64,000 nucleotides of DNA from Roseateles saccharophilus (GTDB taxonomy: Bacteria; Pseudomonadota; Gammaproteobacteria; Burkholderiales; Burkholderiaceae_C): positions 124,001 through 188,000 of the forward strand of contig NZ_SMBU01000001.1 of NCBI RefSeq assembly GCF_004342485.1. The letters are read 5' to 3'. The notes below the pieces were generated by a model. That model saw only the letters and a list, made by a program, of their open reading frames with translations. It was not told the DNA's origin and ran no database searches. The translations under genes and the position numbers were made by a program. Below, in pieces: positions 26,361-35,748 of this stretch; position 1 is the first letter of the stretch; every line of letters starts with the position of its first letter.

Positions 26361-28007
26361 ATGACCCGTGCCAGCCCCTACCAGATCGGCCTCGACAAGA
26401 ACGCCGCCAACCATGTGCCGCTGTCGCCGCTGAGCTTTCTCGGCCGCGCGGCGGCGGTCTTCCCGGATCGTGTGGCGCTGATCCATGGCGAACTGCGCCA
26501 GACCTGGCGCGAGACCGAGGCCCGCTGCCGCCGCCTGGCCAGCGCACTTGCCAAGCACGGTGTGGGGCCGGGCGTGACCGTGGCGGCCATGCTGCCCAAC
26601 ACGCCGGCCATGTTCGAGACCCATTACGGCGTGCCCATGGCGGGCGGCGTGCTGAACACGCTGAACACGCGGCTGGACGCCGAGGCGCTCGCCTTCATGC
26701 TGGAGCACGGCGAGGCGCGCGTGCTGCTGGTGGACCCGGAGTTCGCGGCCGTCGTGGGCCGCGCGCTGCAGGCCGTCGAGCCCCGTCACCGCCCGCTGGT
26801 CATCGACGTGCTGGACAGCGGCGCGCCCGAGGCGCCGCGGCTGGGCACCCTCACCTATGACGAACTGCTGGCCGAGGGAGACCCGCAGGGCGCCTGGCAG
26901 CTGCCGGCGGACGAATGGGATGCGATCGCGCTGAACTACACCTCGGGCACGACGGGTAACCCCAAGGGCGTCGTCACCCACCACCGCGGCGCCTACCTGA
27001 ACGCGGCAAACAACGTCATCGCCTGGCAGCTGCCCGACCACCCGGTCTATCTGTGGACGCTGCCGATGTTCCATTGCAATGGCTGGTGCTTCCCGTGGAC
27101 GATGGCCCTGGTCGGCGGCACCAGCGTCTGCCTGCGCCGCGTGGACCCGACCCTGGTCTGGCAGCTGATGCACGAGCATGGCGTCACGCATCTGTGCGGC
27201 GCGCCCATCGTCTACGGCATGCTGATCAACGAGCCGGTTTCAGCGCGCGGCCCGCTGGGCCGCGTCGTGCGCGGGTTGATCGCCGGCGCGCCGCCGCCGG
27301 CCGCCGTCATCGAGGGCTGCGAGGCCGCGGGCATCGCCATCACCCATGTCTACGGCCTGACCGAGGTCTATGGCCCGGCGGCCGTCTGCGTGCAGCAGGA
27401 GCACTGGGCCGGCCTGCCGGCGGCGGAGCGCGCGCGGCTCAACGGCCGCCAGGGCGTCAGCTACCCGTTGCAGGAGGCCGTGACCGTGCTCGATCCCGAC
27501 ACGCTGGAGCCCGTGCCGGCGGACGGCGAGACCATGGGCGAGATCTGCTTCCGGGGCAATGTCGTGATGAAGGGCTACCTGAAGAACTCGCTGGCCACCG
27601 AGGAGGCCTTCGCCGGCGGCTGGTTCCATACCGGCGACCTGGCCGTCGTGCAGGCGGACGGCTACATCAAGATCCGCGACCGCAGCAAGGACGTCATCAT
27701 CTCCGGCGGCGAGAACATCAGCTCCGTCGAGGTGGAGGACGTGCTGCACCGTCACCCGGCGGTGCTGATCGCCTCCGTCGTGGCCCTGCCCGACGCCAAA
27801 TGGGGCGAGGTGCCCTGCGCCTACGTCGAGCTCAAGCCCGGCGTGGCCGTGACGGAGGAGGAGGTCGTCGAGTTCTGCCGCAGCCAGCTGGCGCGCTTCA
27901 AGGTGCCCAAGCGGGTGGTCTTCACCGAGCTGCCCAAGACCTCGACCGGCAAGATCCAGAAGTTCGTGCTGCGCGAGCGCGCCAAGTCGGCCAGCGCCAT
28001 CGAGTGA
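26361..28007 (+). CDS. AMP-forming acyl-CoA synthetase
   Basis: This 548-residue adenylate-forming enzyme activates a carboxylic acid with ATP and couples it to CoA. Motifs: P-loop [49 protein letters not shown] hinge and [11 protein letters not shown] with the catalytic lysine. Similarity is to medium-chain AlkK-like or methylmercaptopropionate-CoA ligase-like proteins; the chain length cannot be read. The ATG at 26361 is chosen over a start 21 bases upstream. It follows the aldolase-like gene by about 50 bases and may be co-transcribed. Confidence 0.93.
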   Translation: MTRASPYQIGLDKNAANHVPLSPLSFLGRAAAVFPDRVALIHGELRQTWRETEARCRRLASALAKHGVGPGVTVAAMLPNTPAMFETHYGVPMAGGVLNTLNTRLDAEALAFMLEHGEARVLLVDPEFAAVVGRALQAVEPRHRPLVIDVLDSGAPEAPRLGTLTYDELLAEGDPQGAWQLPADEWDAIALNYTSGTTGNPKGVVTHHRGAYLNAANNVIAWQLPDHPVYLWTLPMFHCNGWCFPWTMALVGGTSVCLRRVDPTLVWQLMHEHGVTHLCGAPIVYGMLINEPVSARGPLGRVVRGLIAGAPPPAAVIEGCEAAGIAITHVYGLTEVYGPAAVCVQQEHWAGLPAAERARLNGRQGVSYPLQEAVTVLDPDTLEPVPADGETMGEICFRGNVVMKGYLKNSLATEEAFAGGWFHTGDLAVVQADGYIKIRDRSKDVIISGGENISSVEVEDVLHRHPAVLIASVVALPDAKWGEVPCAYVELKPGVAVTEEEVVEFCRSQLARFKVPKRVVFTELPKTSTGKIQKFVLRERAKSASAIE

Positions 28008-28022
28008 TGGCGCCGCAAGGGC

Positions 28023-28271
28023 TCAACGGCCGCCAGGTGCCGGGCGCGGGCCGCCCAGGTGACGGAAGGTGATGCGGCCCTTGCTCAGGTCATAGGGCGA
28101 CATCTCCAGCGACACGTTGTCGCCGGCCAGGATGCGGATGTGGTGCTTGCGCATCTTGCCGCCCGTGTAGGCGATGACCTTGTGGCCGTTCGTCAGCGTC
28201 ACGCGAAAGCGCGAGTCCGGCAGGATCTCGTCGACGACGCCGTGCATTTCGATCAGTTCTTCCTTGGCCAT
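28023..28271 (-). CDS. infA: Translation initiation factor IF-1 (second, non-ribosomal-operon copy type)
   Basis: This 82-residue protein is an OB-fold IF-1: [19 protein letters not shown], then the RNA-binding strands [27 protein letters not shown] and [11 protein letters not shown]. It binds the A site of the 30S subunit during initiation. The C-terminal extension after FRH (about 10 residues) and the EELIEM start are typical of the extra infA copy in betaproteobacteria, which sits outside the ribosomal protein operon and has been linked to cold or stress growth. No ribosomal genes are near. Confidence 0.93.
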   Translation of the reverse strand: MAKEELIEMHGVVDEILPDSRFRVTLTNGHKVIAYTGGKMRKHHIRILAGDNVSLEMSPYDLSKGRITFRHLGGPRPAPGGR

Positions 28272-28355
28272 GGGGGCTCCGTTCTTCAGTGTTGATCCGG
28301 GTTGCCGGCGGTGGCGACGGGCGCCCTGCCGGCCTGCATGTTGTTGGGCCGCCGC

Positions 28356-28577
28356 TCAGTGGGCGCGCGCCCAGGCCAGGCCTTCGGCGCTGGCATAGCG
28401 CACCGCCGCCCTGGAGCTGCGGAACTGTGGCGTGAAGCGCATCACGCGATCCACGCTGGCCATGCCATGGCCGGAGCGGATGGAGACGAGGGCGTCGAAG
28501 CCGCCGCCGTCGCGTGCCTGGCTCATTGGTGAGACCATGAAACGGCCCACCTCGAAATTCTTGTTGTTGGTCTGCAT
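28356..28577 (-). CDS. Small basic hypothetical protein
   Basis: The ATG at 28575-28577 is preceded on the minus strand by AAGAAGAAG and starts MQTNNKNFEVGRFMVSP. The 73-residue product has beta-like repeats (FDALVSIRSGHGMASVDRVMRFTPQF) and no signal peptide. It lies upstream of infA on the same strand, 84 bases away. I do not recognise a named family; small proteins of this kind next to infA or cold-shock genes occur in related genomes, but I cannot assign a role. Confidence 0.6.
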   Translation of the reverse strand: MQTNNKNFEVGRFMVSPMSQARDGGGFDALVSIRSGHGMASVDRVMRFTPQFRSSRAAVRYASAEGLAWARAH

Positions 28578-28922
28578 GTTCTTCTTCTTGTGGTTGCCGC
28601 GAGCCCGGCAGAAGGCCGGCCGCGGCGCGGTTGTGAAAGACGCTGCACGGCAGCCAGGGCGCATGCGGCGAATACTCCACCGGCGCCATGCCGCGAGGAG
28701 ACAGATGCACGAAAGAACACTCGCCGGGAGTTGTTGCTGTAGCGAGCCGCTCGCGAGAAAGGGCCAGGGGGTGGCCAGCGGGGCTGCAGTGAGACCTTGA
28801 GAAAACGGTCTTGCGCGAATCTATGGCCTGCATTCTACCCGGCGGAGCGCGGGCACGCGCCGGGGGCGCGGGCGCAAACCCTTGCCGTGCAAGGCTTTAT
28901 GCCGCTTTTGGCGGCTGGCGCC
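28578..28922. other. Intergenic region with weak hairpins, no gene seen
   Basis: No convincing coding frame lies here. On the minus strand just past the membrane-protein stop there are two short hairpins, GCCGC/GCGGC (28901-28915) and CCTTGC/GCAAGG (28880-28894), without a good T-run; they may stop transcription weakly. The rest must carry the promoter of the small gene and infA. Confidence 0.4.
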
Positions 28923-29597
28923 TCAGGCGTAGGCGTAGAACAGCGCGGCGAAGAAGTGGCAGACGCTGCCGCCCAGCACGAACAGATGCCAGACGAAATG
29001 CGCGTAGCGCAGCCGGTTGTCCAGCAGGAAGACGAAGGCGCCCAGCGTATAGCTCAGGCCGCCGGCCACCAGCAGCGCCAGGCCGCCGGCCGGCATGCGC
29101 TCCAGCAGCGGCCCCGCCGCGAACACCACCACCCAGCCCATGGCCAGGTAGATCGCCGTCGACACCAGCGGGTGGCGCAGCCGGTTCAGCAGCTTGATCG
29201 CCACGCCGAAGGCCGCCGCGGCCCAGACGGCGATCAGCAGCGTCAGGCCCGGGCCGGTGTGCAGCACGCCCAGCGTGAAGGGCGTGTAGCTGCCGGCGAT
29301 GAAGACGTAGATGGCCGCGTGGTCCAGCCGCATCAGCCAGGCCTTGGCACGGCCTCGGGCCAGCGAGGCCGGCAGCGCGTGGTACAGCGCCGAGATGCCG
29401 TAGAGCAGGATGGCCGTGGCGCCGAAGATGGCCGCGGCCACGACATCGGCCGTACCGCCCTGGCTCGCCGCGCGGACGACGAGGATGGGCAGGGCCGCGA
29501 CGGCCAGCAGGGCGCCCAGGCCATGGCTCAGCGCGTTGGCGATCTCCTCGCCCAGGGTCTGGGGGCGGTCGGCGGTGGGGGCGGTGGTGCGGGACAT
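28923..29597 (-). CDS. PAQR/hemolysin III family membrane protein
   Basis: This 224-residue protein has seven predicted membrane helices and the family motifs: ISALYHALP (Ser and His), MRLDHAAIYVFIAGSYTPFTL (Asp and His) and the C-terminal HFVWHLFVLGGSVCHFF with HxxxH. These His and Asp residues bind zinc in the adiponectin-receptor-like hydrolase fold. Bacterial members (YqfA/TrhA, HlyIII) affect membrane lipid balance. The start codon ATG at 29595-29597 begins MSRTTAPTADRPQTLGEEI. No partner gene adjoins it. Confidence 0.92.
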   Translation of the reverse strand: MSRTTAPTADRPQTLGEEIANALSHGLGALLAVAALPILVVRAASQGGTADVVAAAIFGATAILLYGISALYHALPASLARGRAKAWLMRLDHAAIYVFIAGSYTPFTLGVLHTGPGLTLLIAVWAAAAFGVAIKLLNRLRHPLVSTAIYLAMGWVVVFAAGPLLERMPAGGLALLVAGGLSYTLGAFVFLLDNRLRYAHFVWHLFVLGGSVCHFFAALFYAYA

Positions 29598-29660
29598 GAG
29601 CGGCTGGCAGCTGGCCTGCGAATTGTCGGCTATGGGGCCTTCGAATGAAGTCTAGAGGGT

Positions 29661-31184
29661 CTACAGAGTCGGAGGCGATTCGGCGTGAACCTCGGGTTCG
29701 CGCTGTGCTTGTACTCCCGATGGCTGTCGTGCCGTTCCGGCCAGACCTGCCGCCGTCTTCACGGCCGCCAGAGTTTCGCCGAGCAGCCGCGTCGCGACCC
29801 GTAGCTGTGCCGAGGAGAGCGACGCGAATCCCAGCAGCAGCCCGGCGCAGGGCGGCGTCCCCGCATAGTAGGGCGCGATCGGATGCAGGCCGAGCCCGCA
29901 GCTTTGCGCGGCTTCGACAAGTGACGACATGCGGTGGCCCGGCCAGCCGGGAAGCCAGCCGACCACGTGCATGCCTGCAGACGAATGGGTGACCACGATG
30001 TCCTCGGCACAGTGCTGCTGCAGCCCCGAGAGCAGGGAGCCGCGGCGGCTGCGAAGCTCGAGCGCCGCCTTGCGCAGATGCCGCTCGAAGCCGCCATTGC
30101 CCATGAAGGCGGCCATGGCCGCCTGCTCGATGGCCCCGGAGGCGAGGTCGTCGAAACATTTGGCGCCGATGAGATCCGAACGAAGACCGGGTGGGCAGAT
30201 CAGATAGCCCAGGCGCAGTGCCGGAAACAGCGTCTTGGAGAAGGTCCCCATGTAGATCACGCGGTCCTCCAGATCGAGGGCGCGCAGGGCCGAGGTGGCA
30301 TGTCCTTCGTAACGGAATTCGCCGTCGTAGTCGTCTTCCAGGATCCAGCAGCGCTGCTCGGCGGCATAGCGCAGCAAGGCCAGCCGGCGCGCGGGCGACA
30401 TCTCCACGCCCGAAGGGAATTGGTGCGAAGGCGTGACATACACCATGCTCACACCCTCGCGAGGCAGTGCCTCGCAGCTGAGCCCTTCGGAGTCGGTCCT
30501 CGCCGAAACGATTCGGGCCCCGTGCGCCCTCAGTGCGCACACGGCGTAGGGGTAGTGCGGGTCTTCCACGACGACGCTGGAATCCTCGTCCACCAGCACG
30601 CGTGCGAGCAGGCTGATGGCCTGCTGCGTGCCGTTGACGATCAGCACGTCGGCAGGAGCGCAGAACACGCCGCGCCGGCGCGCGACATATTCACAGACGG
30701 TTTCTCGCAACTCGCGCAGCCCGTTCGACGGCGGGTAGTTCAGGTCGCAGCGCGACGCGGCGCGCGAAAGCTCCCGGCGCCACGCGGTGACAAGCGCCAG
30801 GTCGAGCATGGGCTCCCCGTAACGCAAGTCATAGCGCACCGTTTTCTCGAGGCGGTGAGATGTGATCGGTGGCAGGTCGCGCAGGCGGGCGGCATAACGC
30901 GACTGTGCAGGCACCGATGCCGCGACACGGCGCGTGGCGGCCGTCGACATGGCGTTGGCGGCCACATAGGTGCCCGATCCCTTCATGGGCAGCGCCAGCC
31001 TCTCGGCGACGAGCATCTCGTAGGCGGTCAGCACCGTGTTGCGCGACATGCCCAGTTCCTGGGCGAGCTGCCGCGTGGCGGGCAGACGTGCATGCGGCTT
31101 CAGTGCGCCCTGGAGGATCGATCGTTTGAGTGCACGAGACAGCTGTTCGTAGATGGGCCCGTTGCCGTCGAGGTCCAGATGCAT
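29661..31184 (-). CDS. MocR/PdxR-type GntR family regulator with aminotransferase domain
   Basis: This 507-residue protein has an N-terminal winged helix (IYEQLSRALKRSILQGALKP with LPATRQLAQELGMSRNTV) and a fold-type I aminotransferase-like domain. The latter includes NGTQQAISLLARVL, the YVTPSHQFPSGVEM region and the PLP lysine in MGTFSKTLFPALRLGYL. Such proteins sense PLP or an amino-acid adduct and often activate a divergent gene. The divergent target here is probably the TonB receptor. Two TATACRACCGCC repeats start exactly at its own start codon. Confidence 0.9.
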   Translation of the reverse strand: MHLDLDGNGPIYEQLSRALKRSILQGALKPHARLPATRQLAQELGMSRNTVLTAYEMLVAERLALPMKGSGTYVAANAMSTAATRRVAASVPAQSRYAARLRDLPPITSHRLEKTVRYDLRYGEPMLDLALVTAWRRELSRAASRCDLNYPPSNGLRELRETVCEYVARRRGVFCAPADVLIVNGTQQAISLLARVLVDEDSSVVVEDPHYPYAVCALRAHGARIVSARTDSEGLSCEALPREGVSMVYVTPSHQFPSGVEMSPARRLALLRYAAEQRCWILEDDYDGEFRYEGHATSALRALDLEDRVIYMGTFSKTLFPALRLGYLICPPGLRSDLIGAKCFDDLASGAIEQAAMAAFMGNGGFERHLRKAALELRSRRGSLLSGLQQHCAEDIVVTHSSAGMHVVGWLPGWPGHRMSSLVEAAQSCGLGLHPIAPYYAGTPPCAGLLLGFASLSSAQLRVATRLLGETLAAVKTAAGLAGTARQPSGVQAQREPEVHAESPPTL

Positions 31185-31217
31185 ATACGACCGCCTCCAA
31201 TTGCCTATACAACCGCC
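31184..31217. promoter_or_regulatory. Direct repeats, likely MocR operator
   Basis: TATACGACCGCC at 31184-31195 and TATACAACCGCC at 31206-31217 are 22 bases apart start to start, two helical turns, on the face expected for a dimeric MocR regulator. A second pair of direct repeats, AAGTGGCAC at 31232-31240 and 31256-31264, lies further into the 289-base intergenic region. Regulation of the receptor gene is inferred. Confidence 0.55.
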
Positions 31218-31473
31218 ACGACGGCGTCACAAAGTGGCACCTGGGCGCAGAGAAGAAGTGGCACTTGATAGTAGAAGCGCAGCTCTCCAGACTGCCGTTG
31301 GTAATGCCTGGAAGCCATTGCGCACGTGGCCGCTTCACTCGCCGGTAGCGTGAGCTGTCGAACTGCCTGCGAAGCGGGAGCTGCGCATGGATGGATGGTT
31401 ATTCATCTGAGCGCGCGTGCGCTTGTTACCAGGCGTGACATTGGTGATCAGCCATATCAACCCAGGAGACCCC

Positions 31474-34320
31474 ATGATCCACAAGACCCAGGTCTGCAAG
31501 GGCCTGATGCTCGCCTTTGGCGGGTCCATCGCATTCAGCGCCTCACCGGTGCTGGCCCAGCAGTCGCAAGATCAGCAGCAACAGCAGCCTCAACAGCTGA
31601 TGCGCGTCGAAGTCACCGGCTCGTCCATCAAACGCATCGAAGGTGAAACCGCGCTGCCGGTGCAGGTCCTCACGCGCCGGGACATCGAGAGGAGCGGCGC
31701 CACGACCGTCGAGCAATTGCTGCAGACCGTGACGGCGGCGTCCAGCTCCGGCGGACTGACCGCTTCGTCGATGTCGGGCGCCACCACGGGCGGCATTTCG
31801 GCCGTGGGCCTGCGCGGCCTGAGTTCGCTGCGCACCCTGGTGCTGATCAATGGCCGCCGCATCGCGCCCTACGGCATCGGCTTCACCAACGACTCGGTGT
31901 CGGTCGACGTCAACAGCATTCCGCTGAACGCGGTCGAGCGCGTCGAGGTGCTGAAGGACGGTGCCTCGGCCGTCTACGGCTCCGACGCCGTCGCCGGCGT
32001 CATCAACTTCATCCTGCGCCGGGACCTGCAGGGCGGCGACATCTCGGCGCAGTACGGCGACAGCACGCGAGGCGGCGCGGCCTTCAAGAAGATCAGCGGC
32101 GCCTGGGGCATGGGCGACCTGACCGCCGACCGCTACAACCTGATGCTGGTGGCCAACTACCAGAAGGAAGAGCCGCTGTTCGGGCGCCAGCGCTCGTTCG
32201 CCGATCACTCCGCCAATGTCGACCACCTGAACGACACGTCTTCAAGTGCGAGCTTCCCGGCCAACTTCTTCACCCTGACGCCGGGGGCCGGCAATCCCAT
32301 CCCCATCGTCAACCCCGGCGCGATCGGCCCCGACACCAAGGCCAATCCCGGTGCGCCGGCATGCCCGGGGCCCTGGTCGTACAGCGATCCGCTGTCGGGC
32401 GGCGACCGTGCCGGCACGACATGCCACTTCAATCCCTCGCCCTTCGTCCAGCTGGTGCCGAGCGCCGAGCGCATCAGCCTGTTCGCCTCGGGGCGCTATG
32501 CGATCACGAACGAGATCGAAGGCTATGTCGAGGCCTCCTACAACCGCAACAAGCAGAACAACGTCATCCAGCCTTCGCCGCTGGGCTTCGCCTACGGCAT
32601 CCCGCCGAACAATCCGCTGGCCAACCAGTACCCCTACAACCAGGGCTACCAGACGCCCTATGCCTCCACGATCAACATCACGTCGAGCAGCCCCTACTAC
32701 CCGACGGCTTATGTGAAGGCGCTGACCGGCGGCACCACGCCCGACCTGACCATCCTCTACCGTGATGTGGCCAATGGCCTGCGCAACCTCACCGACACCG
32801 CCACCGCGCCGCGCCTGACCTTCGGCGTCAAGGGAACCGCTGCCGGCTGGGATTTCGACGCGAATTTCCTGCACAGCGAGAGCAAGGTGGTCGAGACCGA
32901 CCAGACCGGCTTTCCCATCCTGTCCAAGATCCTGCCCATCCTGAACAGCGGCAACTTCAACTTCTGGGGACCCAACACCGATGCGGTCAACGCCCAGGTG
33001 GCGGCCACCAACTATGTCGGCGAGGCCTATCGCGTGAAGTCCAGCCTGGACAGCGTGCAGGCCCGGGGCTCGCGCGAGCTGATGCAGCTGCCCGCCGGTG
33101 CGCTGGCCCTTGCGGTCGGCGTCGAGGCGCGCAAGGAGAAGTACGACTTCCAGAGCAGCGTGCCGCTGGCTGCGGGCGACCTGGCCGGCTACGGCGGCAG
33201 CATCGCCAGCGTCAACAGGTCGCGCAATGTCGAAGCCGCGTTCGGCGAGTTGAGCATCCCGATCCTGAAGACCCTGGAAGCCGACCTGGCGGTCCGCTAC
33301 GACCATTACGCGGGCGTGGGCAGTTCAACCACGCCCAAGGCCAGCCTGCGCTACCAGCCGATGAGGCAACTGCTGATCCGCGGCGCCATCGGCAGGGGCT
33401 TCCGTGCGCCGAGCCTGGCCGATCTCTACACGCCGGTCACGACGGGCGTGACGACGCCGGGCCTGAACGACCCGCTGCGCTGCCCGACCACCAACAACAC
33501 GCCGATCGATTGCCAGACCCAGTTCAACATCACCAACGGCGGCACACCAACCCTGAAGCCCGAGAAATCGACCAGCGCAACCCTGGGCTTCGTGGCGGAG
33601 CCCACCAGCAATGTGTCGATTGCGGTCGATGCCTTCAAGATCGACCTGACCAACACGATCAACAACGGCATCCCGGCCAACTTCATCCTGTCCTCTCCCG
33701 CGCTGGCGACGCAGTACGGCTACCTGATCACGCGCAACCCGCCGTCCGGCGGGCTGCCCGGTTCGATCGCCAACATCGACCAGACCAACGTGAACCTAGG
33801 CGGCACCAAGCTGTCCGGCATCGACTTCGACTTCAAGCTGGGTGTGCCCAGCAGCATCGGCAAGTTCACGCTGTCCTACACCGGCACCTACTTCAAGAAG
33901 TTCGATACCGAGAACCCGGACGGCACCTGGACGCCGGGTGTCGATCAGGCCAACACCACGAACGGCGGCACCACGCCGCGTCTCAAGACCTATCTGATGC
34001 TCAACCTGACGTCCGGCTCCTGGAGCTACACGCTGGCGCAGAACTGGCAGACCGGCTACACGGATGCGCCCGGCAGCGTCCAGAACGCGCAGTACCCCAA
34101 TGGCAAGCCCAACCAGGTTTCGAATCTCGAGACCTATGACGGCATGGTCCAGTACAGCGGATTCAAGGACCTGAAACTGACCTTGGGCGTGAGGGACATC
34201 CTCAACCACCAGCCGCCCTACGCCAACTCGCCGGCCTCCTTCCAGACCGGCTACGACCCGCAAGTGAGCGACCCGCGAGGCCGCTTCATCTACGGCGTCG
34301 TGAGCTACTCGTTCCGCTGA
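31474..34320 (+). CDS. TonB-dependent outer-membrane receptor
   Basis: This 948-residue protein has a signal peptide (cleavage near LAQ), a Gln-rich stretch, a plug domain (VEVTGSSIKRIEGETALPVQ, then GLRGLSSLRTLVLINGRRI and VERVEVLKDGASAVYGSDAVAGVINF) and a 22-strand barrel ending in YGVVSYSFR with terminal aromatic residue. It imports a scarce ligand with TonB energy. Gln-rich starts and this plug type are common in receptors of unknown ligand, often peptide, sugar or vitamin. The divergent PLP-sensing regulator hints at a vitamin B6 or amino-acid-related ligand, by inference. CCAGGAG precedes the ATG. Confidence 0.93.
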   Translation: MIHKTQVCKGLMLAFGGSIAFSASPVLAQQSQDQQQQQPQQLMRVEVTGSSIKRIEGETALPVQVLTRRDIERSGATTVEQLLQTVTAASSSGGLTASSMSGATTGGISAVGLRGLSSLRTLVLINGRRIAPYGIGFTNDSVSVDVNSIPLNAVERVEVLKDGASAVYGSDAVAGVINFILRRDLQGGDISAQYGDSTRGGAAFKKISGAWGMGDLTADRYNLMLVANYQKEEPLFGRQRSFADHSANVDHLNDTSSSASFPANFFTLTPGAGNPIPIVNPGAIGPDTKANPGAPACPGPWSYSDPLSGGDRAGTTCHFNPSPFVQLVPSAERISLFASGRYAITNEIEGYVEASYNRNKQNNVIQPSPLGFAYGIPPNNPLANQYPYNQGYQTPYASTINITSSSPYYPTAYVKALTGGTTPDLTILYRDVANGLRNLTDTATAPRLTFGVKGTAAGWDFDANFLHSESKVVETDQTGFPILSKILPILNSGNFNFWGPNTDAVNAQVAATNYVGEAYRVKSSLDSVQARGSRELMQLPAGALALAVGVEARKEKYDFQSSVPLAAGDLAGYGGSIASVNRSRNVEAAFGELSIPILKTLEADLAVRYDHYAGVGSSTTPKASLRYQPMRQLLIRGAIGRGFRAPSLADLYTPVTTGVTTPGLNDPLRCPTTNNTPIDCQTQFNITNGGTPTLKPEKSTSATLGFVAEPTSNVSIAVDAFKIDLTNTINNGIPANFILSSPALATQYGYLITRNPPSGGLPGSIANIDQTNVNLGGTKLSGIDFDFKLGVPSSIGKFTLSYTGTYFKKFDTENPDGTWTPGVDQANTTNGGTTPRLKTYLMLNLTSGSWSYTLAQNWQTGYTDAPGSVQNAQYPNGKPNQVSNLETYDGMVQYSGFKDLKLTLGVRDILNHQPPYANSPASFQTGYDPQVSDPRGRFIYGVVSYSFR

Positions 34321-34326
34321 TGGATA

Positions 34327-34358
34327 GGGGCGTGGTCGGCGTCCGACGAATACGCCCC
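34327..34358 (+). terminator. Strong hairpin after receptor gene, no T-run
   Basis: GGGGCGT at 34327-34333 pairs with ACGCCCC at 34352-34358 and the inside pairs further (GTCGG/CCGAC). It lies 7 bases after the stop codon. Without a T-run it may be a message-stabilising or factor-dependent stop. Confidence 0.45.
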
Positions 34359-34635
34359 CGAATGTGGCTGGGCCGTGCAGATCGGTGGGTTCCGGTACGT
34401 TTTCTACAGCATCGGCGATACGAACCGAGAACTGATCCTCACGGTGCTCGTGTTCCATGTGCCAACCTAGCCGTGTGGCTGCGGTCGAAGGCAGCCGCGT
34501 GGCCGCCAATGGCCGGCTCCTGTAACCCAATCCGCATATTGTTTGTTCGCGCCTTCGCCGGAGCTGTCCCGGGCGACTGGATGCTGGGCTGCATACGCCG
34601 CCTTAGCAGCAAGGGTACTGACGCACACGCTGCGC

Positions 34636-35157
34636 ATGTTGCATTTCCATCTGCCCTTTCTTCATGAGGCCATGCGAGCGGCAATCGCGCGGCACCACCT
34701 GACTCCCGGAGACTTCGCAGCGTGGGCAAACCGCAAGGGCGTGGTGGCGCCGGGCAAGCTAGGGCTTCTGCTGGCGGGCATCGTTGCTTGGTTCAACCGA
34801 GACTTCTTCAAAGCGCTCCACGTCTTGATCCCACAGGTGGAGGCTGCCTTGCGTTCGATGGTCGATCTTGTCGGGCGTCCGACAACGAAGCCCGCCGGCA
34901 CCGTGCCGGGCGTCAGCGTCTCGATCAACATGGGAGACATCCTGTTCAACCCAGACCTAGTCGCTTCACTTGGACCGCTCGGTCCTCGACTTGCCCTTTA
35001 CCTGAAGGTTGTTTTTGCCGACCCGCGTGGCATGAATCTGCGCAACGAGTTCGCGCACGGGTTGATGGATGCGGAGGAGGTCAGTGAGGGTGCCGTGCTG
35101 TGGGTCATCCATAGCCTGCTGGTCATCGCGCTTTGGCAGAAGCCAGATGGCGCGTGA
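34636..35157 (+). CDS. DUF4209-like C-terminal protein, probably truncated
   Basis: This 173-residue product resembles the C-terminal part of DUF4209 proteins. It includes VSVSINMGDILFNPDLVASL and the signature DPRGMNLRNEFAHGLMD, whose RNxxxH form recalls HEPN-type RNases. Full-length relatives are several times longer, and no matching upstream coding sequence is visible in 34321-34635, so this is probably a remnant left at the edge of the accessory region. Lower GC wobble-base use than in the upstream core genes starts here. The start codon choice (ATG at 34636) is uncertain. Confidence 0.55.
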   Translation: MLHFHLPFLHEAMRAAIARHHLTPGDFAAWANRKGVVAPGKLGLLLAGIVAWFNRDFFKALHVLIPQVEAALRSMVDLVGRPTTKPAGTVPGVSVSINMGDILFNPDLVASLGPLGPRLALYLKVVFADPRGMNLRNEFAHGLMDAEEVSEGAVLWVIHSLLVIALWQKPDGA

Positions 35158-35339
35158 AGGCGGGTTCCACCATCAGACCTGGCTCTCTGGGAAGAGGGCT
35201 CTCGCGGACCACGGGCTGCCTCGGGATGCTTCAGTGCGCCGGCACCGAGGCATGGCTCTGACAGAAACTGTGAAACTTTGAGGCAGACCGGAGCCCTGAC
35301 CTCGAAAGCGCTCCTCTTTGATACAGCCTGGTTGCATCA

Positions 35340-35377
35340 CCATTTTGGACAAAAACCTTTCTTTCTGTCCATAATGG
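35340..35377. promoter_or_regulatory. Inverted-repeat operator before hipBA
   Basis: CCATTTTGGACA at 35340-35351 and TGTCCATAATGG at 35366-35377 form an 11-of-12 inverted repeat spaced 14 bases. It overlaps likely promoter elements (TTGGAC and CATAAT). It lies 30 bases before the hipB-like start and is a natural site for HipB autorepression. Confidence 0.65.
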
Positions 35378-35406
35378 TGAACGTTTCGTCCATTCCGGCC
35401 GAACCA

Positions 35407-35748
35407 ATGCCCAGCAAACCTCCCGTCATATTTCCCCAGGAGCAGCGCATGCTCGCTGCGCTGGGCGAGCGCGTGCGTCTTGCCCGGTTGCGCCGCAAGC
35501 TGACCACCACCACGGTGGCGCAGCGAGCCGGCATTTCCCGTTCCTCGCTGTACAACGTCGAAGCTGGAGATCCCGGCGCAACGCTAGGCACGTATCTGCG
35601 AGTGCTTGCGGTACTCGGGTTGGACAAGGACATCGACAGGGTGGCAGCCGACGATCAGGTCGGGAGGAAGCTGCAGGATCTCCAGATGGATTCCCCGCCG
35701 AAGTCTGGACGTACTGCCGCCGCCATCAAGCGTGAGAGCGCGAAATGA
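35407..35748 (+). CDS. hipB: HipB-like XRE antitoxin
   Basis: This 113-residue protein contains an XRE helix-turn-helix: LGERVRLARLRRKLTTTTVAQRAGISRSSLYNVEAGDPGATLGTYLRVL split over residues 19-70. It should bind the operator upstream and neutralise HipA. I chose the ATG at 35407 (MPSKPPVIF) because an ATG at 35374 lies inside the operator. The stop overlaps the hipA start (ATGA), the usual coupling in this family. The C-terminal tail is charged and probably flexible. Confidence 0.85.
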   Translation: MPSKPPVIFPQEQRMLAALGERVRLARLRRKLTTTTVAQRAGISRSSLYNVEAGDPGATLGTYLRVLAVLGLDKDIDRVAADDQVGRKLQDLQMDSPPKSGRTAAAIKRESAK

